Shown here: positions 32,561 to 42,118 of the stretch, piece after piece | Position numbering within the stretch: position 1 is the stretch's first letter | Layout: each line of letters opens with the position of its first letter | NCBI RefSeq assembly: GCF_028640845.1 | Contig: NC_080548.1 | Coordinates: 4,582,314 to 4,646,313, forward strand | Origin: Ahaetulla prasina | Lineage: Eukaryota; Chordata; Lepidosauria; Squamata; Colubridae | DNA length: 64,000 nucleotides | Reading direction: 5' to 3' | The notes under the pieces: model-generated | Told to the model about the DNA's origin: nothing | The model's input: the letters and a program-made list of their open reading frames with translations, nothing else | The model's database searches: none | Position numbers and translations under genes: made by a program

Positions 32561-33723
32561 AGTACGATCGGGTCGTCATCGCTGTTGCTTCCCTTGGCGA
32601 GGGTCGGAAGGGTTTCCTTGACTGGAGTTCCTTCAACTTCAGTGAGAAGGAGTGGAACCTCCACAGCCTGCTTGGTTATTCTTCCTTTATCAGATGGCTT
32701 CTGCAGGGTCTTCCTTGCCTGGGGTGTGGCTGGAGCCCAGGCTTGTGGAACCAGGACTGGAGCCAAACATTTAGAAGCCCGATGCCCATGCTTACCACAC
32801 TGGTAGCACTTGACAGTGCCAGCTGGTGTGGGAGACAGTGGTGCTGGAGGCTTAGTCAGAATTCGGTGACCTGGGTTTCTCTGTTATGGGTTTTCTATGA
32901 GGATGAATTTCCAGATCCAAGGCTACAGTGGTATTGTACCATTCTTGTATGAGTTCCAGTACTCCTCTGATGCCACAAGCTTGCCTAAGATCTGGATCTA
33001 GGGCTTCCTTGAAGTGGTGGACCAGTAGGCATTCCGGCCAGTCTCTCAGCTTCCCAGCCAGTCTCCAAAATTCCTAAATTATCTCCTTGGGGGCTCGGCC
33101 GGCTTGCTTCAGCGCCTTAATTTGGGATTCATCTTCTACTTGGTAGGCCATGTCTTCAGACCAGCCTCTGAGCAGTTGGACAAATTTGTCAGCATCGTCC
33201 ATCGTCCTCATCATGAAGCTCCACTATCCAGTCCATCATCTCTTCCTTGTTCATGCCATCCGCTGTGGCTGAAATCAACTTTTGATCTTATGGGTATTGA
33301 TTTCCATATTGGTCAATGTAAGCCCAGATTCAGTTGACGAAATAGGCTAACTTCCCATGAGTCCTGTCAAAAATTGCCCTAAACTGTGTGTGTGTTGGGG
33401 GGTGGGGGAGGTGCTGACGGAGCGGGTTGCTGAGCCAGTTGCTGAGTTTTGCATGGGCTGCTGGGCTGGCACTGGCTGCTGGGCTGGAACCATGGAACCA
33501 CAGCTGGTGGCTGGAGCTGCACAGGCAGTTCCTGAGCCGGTTGCTGAGGCAGTACCAGCTGGGGCCCCAGAAGCAGTGGCTGGAAGTGCGTTGGTTGATA
33601 GATGGGTGCAAGCTGCAGAAATGGAGCAGGTGTCCATTGATATTGCACCTACCCCTGGCTGGGGTAAAATGCCCATCCAGGAGGGATCTGGTCTACCCGA
33701 GGTAGCCTGAAGGTCGGCTGTCA
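32560..33723 (-). pseudogene. G4 gag, middle and C-terminal part
   Basis: A CCHC knuckle (C-YQ-C-GKHG-H-RASK-C) lies at about 32767-32811. Upstream is a proline/glutamine/alanine-rich segment and a capsid-like region ending FVN near 33330. The gag N-terminus continues beyond the solo LTR at 34938-35625. Multiple frameshifts. Confidence 0.7.
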
Positions 33724-33727
33724 AGTG

Positions 33728-34044
33728 TGCCTCCTTTCAATACTCAAGAATGAAAAACCCCAACTCCATTGTTTTTAGAGATAGGTACTTTTACTGAGTA
33801 TGAACTGAAAGCAACAAAATGAAAGCAAGATCTGAGACATTTGGCATGGAAATTACATATAAGAAAGATCCCCAAAGCCCTCCTCTCTTTGGTCCAGTCA
33901 GCATTGTCCAATCCATGTTCCCTCAAAGGGACACTTGGGGTGCATCTTCAGATGGTTCCATCTCTCTGGTATGTTTCGATGGTTAACCTTGTTTGTTTAT
34001 TTATTTATGTATGTATGTATGTATGTATGTATGTATGTATGTAT

Positions 34045-34079
<35 letters not shown>

Positions 34080-34933
34080 TTATTTACATTTCTATACCGG
34101 CCTTCTCCGAAGACTCAGGGCGGTTTACAGCCAAATTAAAAAGACATATACAAAAATTAAAACACGCTATTTCAATTTAAAAATCTGATTCCATAGGCCA
34201 AATATTAAAATAACAAGTAATAAAACCACCCATTAAAATTACCCTTAGGCCAACCCTGCTCGGTGAAACAGAAAAGTCTTGAGCTCGCGCTTAAAGGCCT
34301 GGAGGTCGGGAAGAAGGCGTAGCCCCAGCGGAAATTCATTCCATAGGTTAGGTGCCCCCACAGAGAAGGCTCTTCCCCTGGGGGCCGCCAGTCGACATTG
34401 TTTGGCTGACAGCACCCTGAGGAGACCCTCCCTGTGGGAGCGCACAGGTCGATGGGAGGCTGGCGGCAGTAGGCGGTCCCGTAAGTAACCTGGTCCCTTG
34501 CCATGGAGCGCTTTAAAGGTGATCACCAACACCTTGAGTTGCACCCGGAAGACCATCGGCAACCAGTGCAGCTTGCGCAGGAGAGGTGTTATATGGGAGC
34601 TCTGAGACGCTCCCTCTATCCCCTGCGCAGCCGCATTCTGTACCAGTTGAAGTCTCCTGGTGCTCTTCAAGGGGAGCCCCATGTAGAGAGCATTGCAGTA
34701 ATCAATAACAGTAACCTTGACTGTAATCAGCCCGCCTCCCAACTGCCGAGAAAGTTTGAAGAGAAACTTCTTCTAATTGAATCCCTTACACAGCATCTCC
34801 TCCAGCGCTCTTTCCTCCCTGCTATTCAAAGCAAAGAAAACTCCTCTCCCCCATTACCATTACAGCCATAGCAAGCAGAGCAGTAAATGCATAAATCAGG
34901 AGACAGATTATACAGAGTAATAAAATAGTAGCA
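33728..34933. mobile_element. Solo LTR in G4 gag, split by a LINE
   Basis: TGCCTCC at the left and GTAGCA at the right give TG...CA termini, with 4-bp target duplication AGTG (33724-33727 and 34934-34937). Without the LINE at 33992-34711 and its duplicated target, it is about 480 bp. G4 gag reads coherently across the removal point. The orientation is uncertain (the minus strand has a CTTATATGT box). Confidence 0.65.
33992..34711 (-). mobile_element. LINE 3' fragment (hairpin-tail family)
   Basis: 5'-truncated insertion with target duplication TAACCTTG (33984-33991 and 34712-34719). The minus-strand frame 34742-34245 encodes the RT C-terminus: DYCNALYMGLPLKSTRRLQL, ITPLLRKLHWLP and ELKTFLFHRAGLA. 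The 3'UTR, the hairpin (34099-34125) and a long (TTTA)/(TGTA) tail follow at about 33995-34082. Confidence 0.85.
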
Positions 34934-34937
34934 AGTG

Positions 34938-35625
34938 GAGGTTGACACCAACTGCTGGGGCAGAATACTTGACCCCAGAAGTCCCAGTTGTGGTCCTTGC
35001 AATAGTGTGCTGGACTGGTTCAGTAAGCTCTGTTGTTGTGCCATTCCGATCCCTATGGTGGCAGCCACTCCAGCAGCTCGGGTCTGTTGCGGGAAGCTGT
35101 GGAGCGACTCACTGTGTGCCGAATGAAAGGAAGTAGGTGTCCTACTCAGTGGCATGGCTGCTTCCTGGCTCGGAAAGGTGAATGTAGGTTGAGCCTGGGT
35201 CCACTTGAGCTGCTCAGTCCCAATAGATTGAGTGGGGCTGGTCACATGAGTTAGCCAAACTGCTCTGGGAGGCCGGCCAGCGACTGGCTGCGTGATGGCG
35301 GTGGGAATTTCCATTCTCTGGAGTGTTTGCAGCACAAGTGGCCCGGCGTTCTCCATTCGAAGGTTGGGATCTATTCTGCTCCACTTCCATCCATTTGTGG
35401 TTCCTATAGCACTGCCCCAGCAGCTTCACCTCACTGTTGCATGTTAGATCCTGTTGCATGGCTTGCTCAGGCGCTGGCTCTTTGGGCTGGGCACCTCGCT
35501 GGCATTCTCTTTCTGCAGCTTCCGCTGTTTCCACCACGGCTTGAGAAGGGGAGTAGATGGTCTTGACAGGACCGAGCCGAGCCAGTCCCCATGGGTCCCT
35601 CTGGGGCTTTCTTGTCTTCCTCCAT
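34938..35625 (-). pseudogene. G4 gag N-terminal part
   Basis: ATG at 35625-35623 starts MEEDKKAPEGP, like the G3 gag. The sequence then shifts frame near 35600 and 35340. Low-complexity Q/S/T-rich segments follow up to the solo LTR. Confidence 0.7.
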
Positions 35626-35698
35626 TTTGGATTGACGTTCAAGGCTTAGGACCCCGGACAGTACCCCGGTATTCGGGGAGCTGGTTGAATTTTAAAAC

Positions 35699-35709
35699 AG
35701 ATTCGGGTT
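35699..35709 (-). promoter_or_regulatory. G4 primer-binding site, self-priming type
   Basis: The minus strand reads AACCCGAATCT two bases after the LTR end, identical to G3. It has no TGG start, so a tRNA CCA end cannot pair in the usual way. The G4 LTR position aligned with the G3 RNA-start candidate (about 35814-35824) keeps about 8 of 11 complementary bases. Confidence 0.6.
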
Positions 35710-35711
35710 AA

Positions 35712-36416
35712 TGTCAGGGTTCCAAGTAACATCCCCAATGAAATTAAACTCCGAGGCTTGAGTTTCCTCAAAGTTTCATTTTATTGGAAATGTTATATTG
35801 GCACATCTGGGAAAACCCTTATTTGAAAGCTTCCAGGTTTTCCCCACCCTAAGGAAACTTCAAGTCCCTGCCCAACACCCACATGTCCGTCACATGGTCC
35901 GATCCAAACACTGTCCCAGCTGGAGATGCCTCCTAGTTCCAGCTGTCCAGGTAAAGGGCAAGATGCCCTTGACTTTTTGAGAAAGGAATGTTATGACTAT
36001 ACACCACCCTCCTGGTTTTCCACAGTAGTAAATGTGGTAGGCCTGAAGATTAGGGGTGAAATGCTCCTTGTTTGGATCAGATTGGCCAATCTGGTAGTGA
36101 TGGGGGCGGGTGGTTCAGAGAACCGGTAGCAAAAATCCCTGGCCCCATAGCCCATTCCTGCCCGGCCACCCACTTTCCCGCTTGCTGCTTCTTTTAAAAA
36201 AATGCTTTTAAAAGGTAAAAAAAAGGCTGTGATGATCCCAGCTGAGCTGCCTAATCGTCAGAGCCTCTTTTTTTTACTTTTAAAAGCATTTTTTTACAAG
36301 CTGTTCACTCACACACCCCCAGTGCACGCATGCGCAATCAGCGAACCGGTAGTAAACCAATTCAGATTTCACCACTGCTGAAGATCCAGTGAAAAAGATG
36401 GCTTTTAGGCCTGACA
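35712..36416 (-). repeat. G4 5' LTR containing a hAT MITE
   Basis: The minus strand begins TGTCAGGCCTAAAAGCC (36416) and ends AACCCTGACA (35712). After subtracting the MITE and its 8-bp duplication the LTR is about 370 bp, similar to G3. Confidence 0.8.
36051..36377. mobile_element. hAT MITE, 327 bp, in the G4 LTR
   Basis: Exact 8-bp target duplication CTGAAGAT (36043-36050 and 36378-36385). The right end (reverse complement) is CAGTGGTGAAATCTG; the left end TAGGGGTGAAATGC is a diverged form. A central inverted pair around CTTTTAAAAG sits at about 36190-36295. Confidence 0.85.
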
Positions 36417-36936
36417 GACATTGGAAACATTGAGGCTGCTTGGAAGGATGGTTTAATAGGGAAGCAGAACCACCAAGCATGTGTGATTCTGGGAAGATGA
36501 CCATATGGAGTGGAGAGTGAGATATACCTTCTCTTGGGCCTTGCAAGAAATGTATCCAATTGCTTGTCAGACTCCCAGGGGGCTATGCAGGAGTCCAGCT
36601 AACCTTGTAGGCTCTCTATGTTCCAGACTTGGTTGAATCTTGCTGGGTGATGATGTAATGAAGAATGTTCTGAAAGGGTGTTGGGCAATTCCTATTATGG
36701 CTTAATGGCTTTGGATCTTGAGTGAGGGCTAATCCTATCACCCTGGAGCTGAAGACCTTTTGTCTTGTAGATAGGATGGCCCAGTCTTTCTGGGGCTATT
36801 AAGAAAGGTGGGGGTCTGCTTTCCAAGAGCATGTTTCTCTTTTTCTCATCCAGGAATATTCTGCCTTTTTAATATTTCCTAGAATATTTCATTCTTCTAG
36901 GAGAGGGGTGGGTGCTAACTTTCTACACTCTAAATA
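36417..36936 (-). repeat. LTR-like fragment (same family as 45669-46163)
   Basis: Matches 45714-46163 along its length (GACATTGGAAACATTGAGG, TGTCAGACTCCCAGGGGG, ATATTTCATTCTTCTAGGAG). The first ~45 bp of the family are missing because G4 abuts here, so G4 probably inserted into this LTR. Confidence 0.65.
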
Positions 36937-37671
36937 TATCTCATTCATTTTCAGAAAGCATCCAAGTTGAGTGAACATTATTCATCATATATAGTGCTCA
37001 AATATTTCATCTTCCAAAACATTCTGCTCAAGGGACCCCCCCTCCCTGCTATTCCTCCTTAGAACAGCCTTGTAAGATGGATTGGATTCAAGGGTTCATA
37101 ATCAAACCCCTTTCTTTTTTCAAAGTGTGTTGCTGCTTGAGCAGCTTCCAAAGGAGGCTCCTGAAACTAATGAACGAAGATTGGCCTTCTATGATTTTCC
37201 CAAACTGACACCCTCCAACTTCCATTTTCCCAGATGGGATGCTGGAATTAAGGTGCTGAAGTCCAACAGATCAAGTGCAATATGAATGATTTAGGGCAAG
37301 CTTCTTCCTTCATCCAGGCTGCCTGGCCAAGGATGAAAGTCGTGATGCTTGACCCAGTAAACCTCCAGTGGTTCTGCAGGGTCACCTCCTTGCTTTTCCA
37401 CAGCATATAACAATGTTATCTATGTCTCCTTTTAAGCAGTGGATTGTTCTGTGGGTTAAACATTATAGAAGGAGAACAAATTTGGAATTTTCTTTGTTGC
37501 TTTGACCAAAGAAATCTTCAGCGGAGTCACAGCTGATGATGTTCCTTGCCAGAAAGAGACTGAGAAGATGGTCTGTAGGTATGTTTAGCAACCCATCAAA
37601 CATATTTGTCCAGCTCATTGTCTCCTTTTGGGATAACAATATGCAGTGTGGAAAAAAGAAGTTAAAAAGAG
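36937..37671. other. No recognisable gene
   Basis: About 730 bp with no identified coding region or repeat. Confidence 0.45.
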
Positions 37672-37673
37672 TA

Positions 37674-37901
37674 CAGGTAGTTCTCGACTTATGACAGTAA
37701 TTAAGCCTATCAGTTATGGTTGTAAATCATGATGGTTGTAAAACATCACAAGTCTGACCCAATTTTACTTTTTGTGGGGATGGTCATTAAGCGAACACCA
37801 CAGTTATTAATCGAACCCATTGTTCGCAATGGGTTGGTTTTTGACAGAAACCAGAAGTAAACACCAGTTTCCAGCAAAACCATAATAAATAAATAAATAA
37901 G

Positions 37902-37936
<35 letters not shown>

Positions 37937-38119
37937 AAACATGACTACCAAGTGCTGCAAACTCTGAAAATGTGGGCCAGCTGCTGAGTGCCTAAAATGT
38001 GGGCATGTGGTTGTGCAGGTGGGGGTGGTGATATCAGAACTTTGAAATTGAGTTATAAGTAGATTTTTGGTGGTGCATCATAACTGGAACTTGAACGGTC
38101 ATAAATTGAGGACTATCTG
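37674..38119. mobile_element. Tc1/mariner-like MITE
   Basis: Left end CAGGTAGTTCTCGACTTATG; the right end is its diverged reverse complement, CATAAATTGAGGACTATCTG. TA at 37672-37673 and CA at 38120-38121 fit a TA target duplication with one change. An (AAAT)n run at 37886-37937 lies inside. No transposase. Confidence 0.65.
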
Positions 38120-38409
38120 CAAGCAAACAAATGAAAGGAACAAGAAATTAAAAAGAAAGGGTAGATTATACCAACACGCTTCATTATACCACTCCATACT
38201 TTTTTGGAAGTTGAGGTTGGATAGATTTGATGAGATCCTGAAAGAAGAGAAAAGTGACCATTTTAAAGAACAAACGACAATGCATTTCATTTTCCCTACT
38301 GAACACAATTAGCTTGGTCTGATGCATTAATTTTCAGATCCTTTCTCTGACTCATACTATCTATTCACCATTTGCTGCAAATAATTTGGGATTTAAATCA
38401 TGGTATCAG

Positions 38410-38880
38410 CTGCCTAAAAGACTACATATATATTTATTTCTTCACTAACCGGCCTCTAACATTGCAAGCATTCTTCATGCTTTTGTCCATAAATATGGTA
38501 TCAAACATCCTTGTCTTACACCCTGCTCAGGGTTGACCTAGTCTCCAAGCATGCCATTTATGCTCAGACATGCTTTAATTCCATCATTTATTGCTCCTAT
38601 CACATTAGGCGACCAACCTTCAACTTCATATTTGCGTCAAAACATTCCATAAGTCAATGTGATTCACTTCATCAGATGTTCTTCTAAATCTACTACAATA
38701 AATGGCCTTTCTCATAGTCATATATTTCTGAAGGCTTTGCTGGAAAAAAAAATCAGGTCTGCTCCCTCCTTGCCCCCGATAAAATGTCATTGCATTTCCC
38801 TAATTTTGCTGACTGTCAACTTTTGTACCTTTCCAATCAGAATTCTGCCAAATAGTTTTCCAAATGCAATTGCCATACTA
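38410..38880 (-). pseudogene. Old non-LTR reverse transcriptase fossil
   Basis: Minus-strand translation in several frames gives AFGKLFGRILIGKVQKL, a segment like GKEGADLIF, then DEVNHIDLWNVL and a broken GVRQG-like end. It resembles the RT palm of a non-LTR clade different from the other LINEs here (possibly RTE or Vingi/I type). Many stops. Confidence 0.5.
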
Positions 38881-38885
38881 TAACC

Positions 38886-39893
38886 ATAATAATAATAATA
38901 ATAATAATGATGACGATGATGATGATGATGATGATGTAATGTTTATACCGCCCTTCTCTTGAAGGACTCAGGGCGGTTCACAGCCAAGTAAAAACAATAA
39001 TGAATAAATATAACACAAATAAAATCAATAATTAAAAAACTTATTCAATATGGCCCCAAATTTAAAATACATTTAAAAATGATAAAACCCAATTAAAATT
39101 TAAAACCCAATAATAAAAATTCTAAAAATTCTATGCCAGTCCTGCGCGGAAAAATAGATACGTCTTCAGCTTGCGGCGGAAGGTTCGAAGGCCAGGAAGT
39201 TGACGAAATCCTGGGGGAAGTTCGTTCCAGAGGGTGGGAGCCCCCACAGAGAAGGCCCTTCCCCTGGGGGCCGCCAGCCGGCATTGCTTGGCTGATGGTA
39301 CCCTGAGGAGTCCCTCCCTGTGAGAGTGCACGGGTCAGTGGGAGGCAAACGGTGGCAGTAGGCGGTCCCGTAAGTAACCCAGTCCTAAGCCATGGAGCGC
39401 TTTAAAGGTGGTAACCATCACCTTGAAGTGCACCCGGAAGACCACAGGCAGCCAGTGCAGCTTGCGCAGGAGTGGTGTTATATGGGAGCCACGAGTGGCT
39501 CCCTCTATCACCCGCGCAGCTGCATTCTGGACCAATTGGAGCCTTCGGGTGCTCTTCAAGGGGATCCCCATGTAGAGAGCATTGCAGTAGTCCAGGCGAG
39601 AGGTAACAAGAGCATGAGTGACTGTGCATAGGGAATTCCGGTCAAGAAAGGGGCGCAACTGGCGGATCAGGCGTACCTGATGAAAAGGTCTCCTGGAGAC
39701 GGTCGTCAAATGTTCTTCAAAAGACAACCACCCATCCAGGAGAACGCCTAAGTTGCGCACCCTCTCCATCGGGGCCAATGACTCGCCCCCAACAGTCAGC
39801 CGCGGTTGCAGCTGACTGTACCGGGATGCCGGCATCCACAGCCACTCCGTCTTGGAGGGGTTGAGCTTGAGCCTGTTTCTCCCCATCCAGACA
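38886..39893 (-). mobile_element. LINE 3' fragment (hairpin-tail family), longest copy
   Basis: The minus-strand frame 39886-39335 encodes the RT thumb and C-terminus: LNPSKTEWLWM, RNLGVLLDGWLSFEEHL, RLDYCNALYMGIPLKSTRRL, ITPLLRKLHWLP. 39331-39131 adds PRGRAFSVGAPTLWNELPP and RRKLKTYLFFRAGLA. A degenerate hairpin (38948-38976) and an (AAT)/(GAT) tail at 38886-38936 follow. Confidence 0.85.
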
Positions 39894-40506
39894 CATACGG
39901 CTTCATATCCACCTATATTTTACTTTAGTTCTCTTATTCTTTTTTCTTCCAGGACAGACCTATATTCTGACTCCATTCATAATTTAATGTAAAATTCGTT
40001 AGTGATAGTTTAATCAGATTAATTTAATCAAACACGTTGCTTCTTTTCATATATTTTGGACTTGATACCTCCAAGTCAGTGTTGACTCCTGACAGCTACC
40101 TCTGGACTAGTCTCTGCAGTTTTCTTGGTGTTTCAGAAGACCCTCCTTCCTAGGGTTGAGCAAAAGTGACTGGTCCAAGGTCAATCAGCTGGATTCACAT
40201 TCAAGGTGAGACTAGAAATAACTTTCATCTACAAGATCAGGTTGGTTTCATTCAGGTCTATGACATTCCTGCTTTTTCTCTTAGTTTGATGTGCAACCAA
40301 CTTATTTATTTTTTAAATTTCATGTCTCTCATTAATTCATGCTCTTTACCATTTTCTCCTCTTGCTTTCCAAGTCCTATGACTACACAGCACAATCATCA
40401 CCAGAAAATGATCTCAAACACTCATCCTGACTTGGATCAACTGACACTTCCCCATCATGATTTTGCATAAAAACGAGAAATATTTTATATTTCTATAAAA
40501 TAGAAA
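39894..40506. other. Mostly unique DNA with a SINE-like patch
   Basis: About 40065-40215 resembles a dispersed reptile repeat (CAAGTCAGTGTTGACTCCTG, later GGTCCAAGGTCAATCAGCTGG-like). The rest is unassigned. Confidence 0.45.
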
Positions 40507-40635
40507 ACATTGGCAGTCTTATGTCTATGGAGGTTCTCACTCATCCAGGTCATGGTTATCCCAAAGGTGCTTTTCTCAACTGCACTTTCTTGTTTTTCTT
40601 TGAAGACATTTCGCTTCTCATCCAAGAAGCTTCTT

Positions 40636-41414
40636 TTTTCGTTTTCTTTTTTAACAACAATCAAACATAAAAAACTCATCAAACCAGTTACAATGTGCTG
40701 GTGGGGTGTTTACATATCTTCTTGTGCAATCTCAAAATAGACATCTCTTTCGTACATATATCTTATATTATCTAGGTCTCTTATTCAATCTAGGTCTTTT
40801 CTAACTTATCTTTCCTTCTAACCAGTAACCAATAAAATAAGTCCCATATTTTGTAATATTGCCTATCATCTTGTTCTCTAATTTCAAATGTCAATTTGCT
40901 CATTTCTGCACATTCCATCATCTTCCTAATAATTTCTTCTTGCAAAGGTAATTTCTCGTTTTTCCAATTTTTAGCAAACACAATCCTGGCTGCTGTAATG
41001 ATATTCACAATCAAGGGCCGCGGTGTGGCTCAGGCTGTAAGAAGCCTGTTATTAAAACACAGCTGCCTGCAATTACTGCAGGTTCTAGTCCCACCAGGTC
41101 CAAGGTTGACTCAGCCTTCCATCCTTTATAAGGTAGGTAAAATGAGGACCCAGATTGTTGGGGGGGCAATAAGTTGACTTTGTAAATATACAAATAGAAT
41201 GAGACTATTGCCTTACACACTGTAAGCCGCCCTGAGTCTTCGGAGAAGGGCGGGATATAAATGTAAATAAATAAATAAATAAATAAATATATTTTACATC
41301 TCTAGTATATATTTCAGGTATAATTCCCAACAAAAAAGCTTCTGGTTTAAAGTCAATATGTTTTTTGATCATTTTCTCCAACCACGTGTGTATTTTAGTC
41401 CAATATCTTTTTGC
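40636..41414 (-). mobile_element. L1 3' fragment in Penelope element 2
   Basis: Exact 15-bp target duplication TCCAAGAAGCTTCTT (40621-40635 and 41415-41429). The minus strand encodes the ORF2 C-terminus, with DFKPEAFLLGI on the far side of a SINE and ITAARIVFAKNWKNEKLP on the near side. It is a different L1 subfamily from the copies at 46200 and 54931. Confidence 0.85.
41015..41288 (+). mobile_element. tRNA-derived SINE inside the L1 fragment
   Basis: Head GGGCCGCGGTGTGGCTCAGG (A-box region) and B-box-like GGTTCTAGTCCC, then the body AAAATGAGGACCCAGATTG. The tail has the conserved hairpin CGCCCTGAGTCTTCGGAG plus AAGGGCG (41229-41252) and (AAAT)n. The hairpin is shared with the co-resident LINE family. 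Confidence 0.85.
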
Positions 41415-41689
41415 TCCAAGAAGCTTCTTCAGCTCTGATTGGATGGTGGGGAATGGAAGTATTTATATTCCTTGCAGACAGCTGGTCATTTGCATTCTTT
41501 AAAGAATGCAAGTTGAGACCACTTCAAGGTTTATCTATGTCCTCAGGGTCAAATAGATGTGGAGCATTCTTAGAACTGCTAAAAGGACTGTGTTGTAGAC
41601 TGGAGATAGTTTTTATTTATTTATTTTTATTTAGAAAATTTATATTGCTGCCTTCTTACAATGGCAAGGCGGCTTACAAAGATGATGTC

Positions 41690-41945
41690 ATATCTATAAC
41701 TGCCACTCTTTTGAAGACAGCAAAGTCCACATTTTGGACAGAGAGGACCACTGGTTTGAAAGAGAGATCAAAGACACCATCAATGTCAAAATTGAGCAGT
41801 CCTCTCTCAACAGAGGGGGAGCGGGTGTACAACATCATCTATCTCCAGTCTACAGCACAGTCTTTTCAGCAGTTCCAAGTAGGCTCCACACCCATTTGCA
41901 CTACTCAGGTGACCCTGAGGACACAGATAAACCTCCTAGTGGCCT
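41690..41945 (+). pseudogene. Penelope GIY-YIG C-terminal remnant
   Basis: KVHILDREDHWFEREIKDT-like sequence followed by NVKIEQSSLNRGGAGVQHHL, the end of the Penelope endonuclease. The YIG motif itself is not retained. Confidence 0.75.
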
Positions 41946-42118
41946 CAATGACTCTCTAAAAGAATGCAAATGACCAGCTGTCTGCAAGGACTATAAATCC
42001 TTCCATTCCCCACCATCCAGCCAGAGCTGAAGAAGCTTCTTGGATGAGAAGCAAAATGTCTTCAAAGAAAACTCTTTGCCTCTTGAGAAAAGCACCTTTG
42101 GGACATTGGCAGTCTTAT

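Larger units (their letters stand above)
26031..36416 (-). mobile_element. Sushi-like chromovirus G4 (host of G3)
   Basis: A minus-strand Gypsy whose 5' LTR is at 36416-35712. It then has primer site, gag, CCHC knuckle, protease, RT and RNase H, and is truncated before integrase near 26052; the 3' LTR is absent. It is interrupted by G3 (27202-31863), by a solo LTR (33728-34933) and, inside its LTR, by a hAT MITE (36051-36377). Its pol closely resembles that of G3, so both belong to one family. Confidence 0.85.
40523..42102 (+). mobile_element. Penelope-like element 2, internally reduced
   Basis: Exact 16-bp target duplication ACATTGGCAGTCTTAT (40507-40522 and 42103-42118). Inverted terminal blocks: CCCAAAGGTGCTTTTCTC at about 40560 through 41515 (interrupted by the L1) and 41950-42102. 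Between them only the end of the endonuclease frame remains. It is interrupted by L1 (40636-41414) and an old LINE-tail-like patch (about 41609-41685). Confidence 0.85.
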
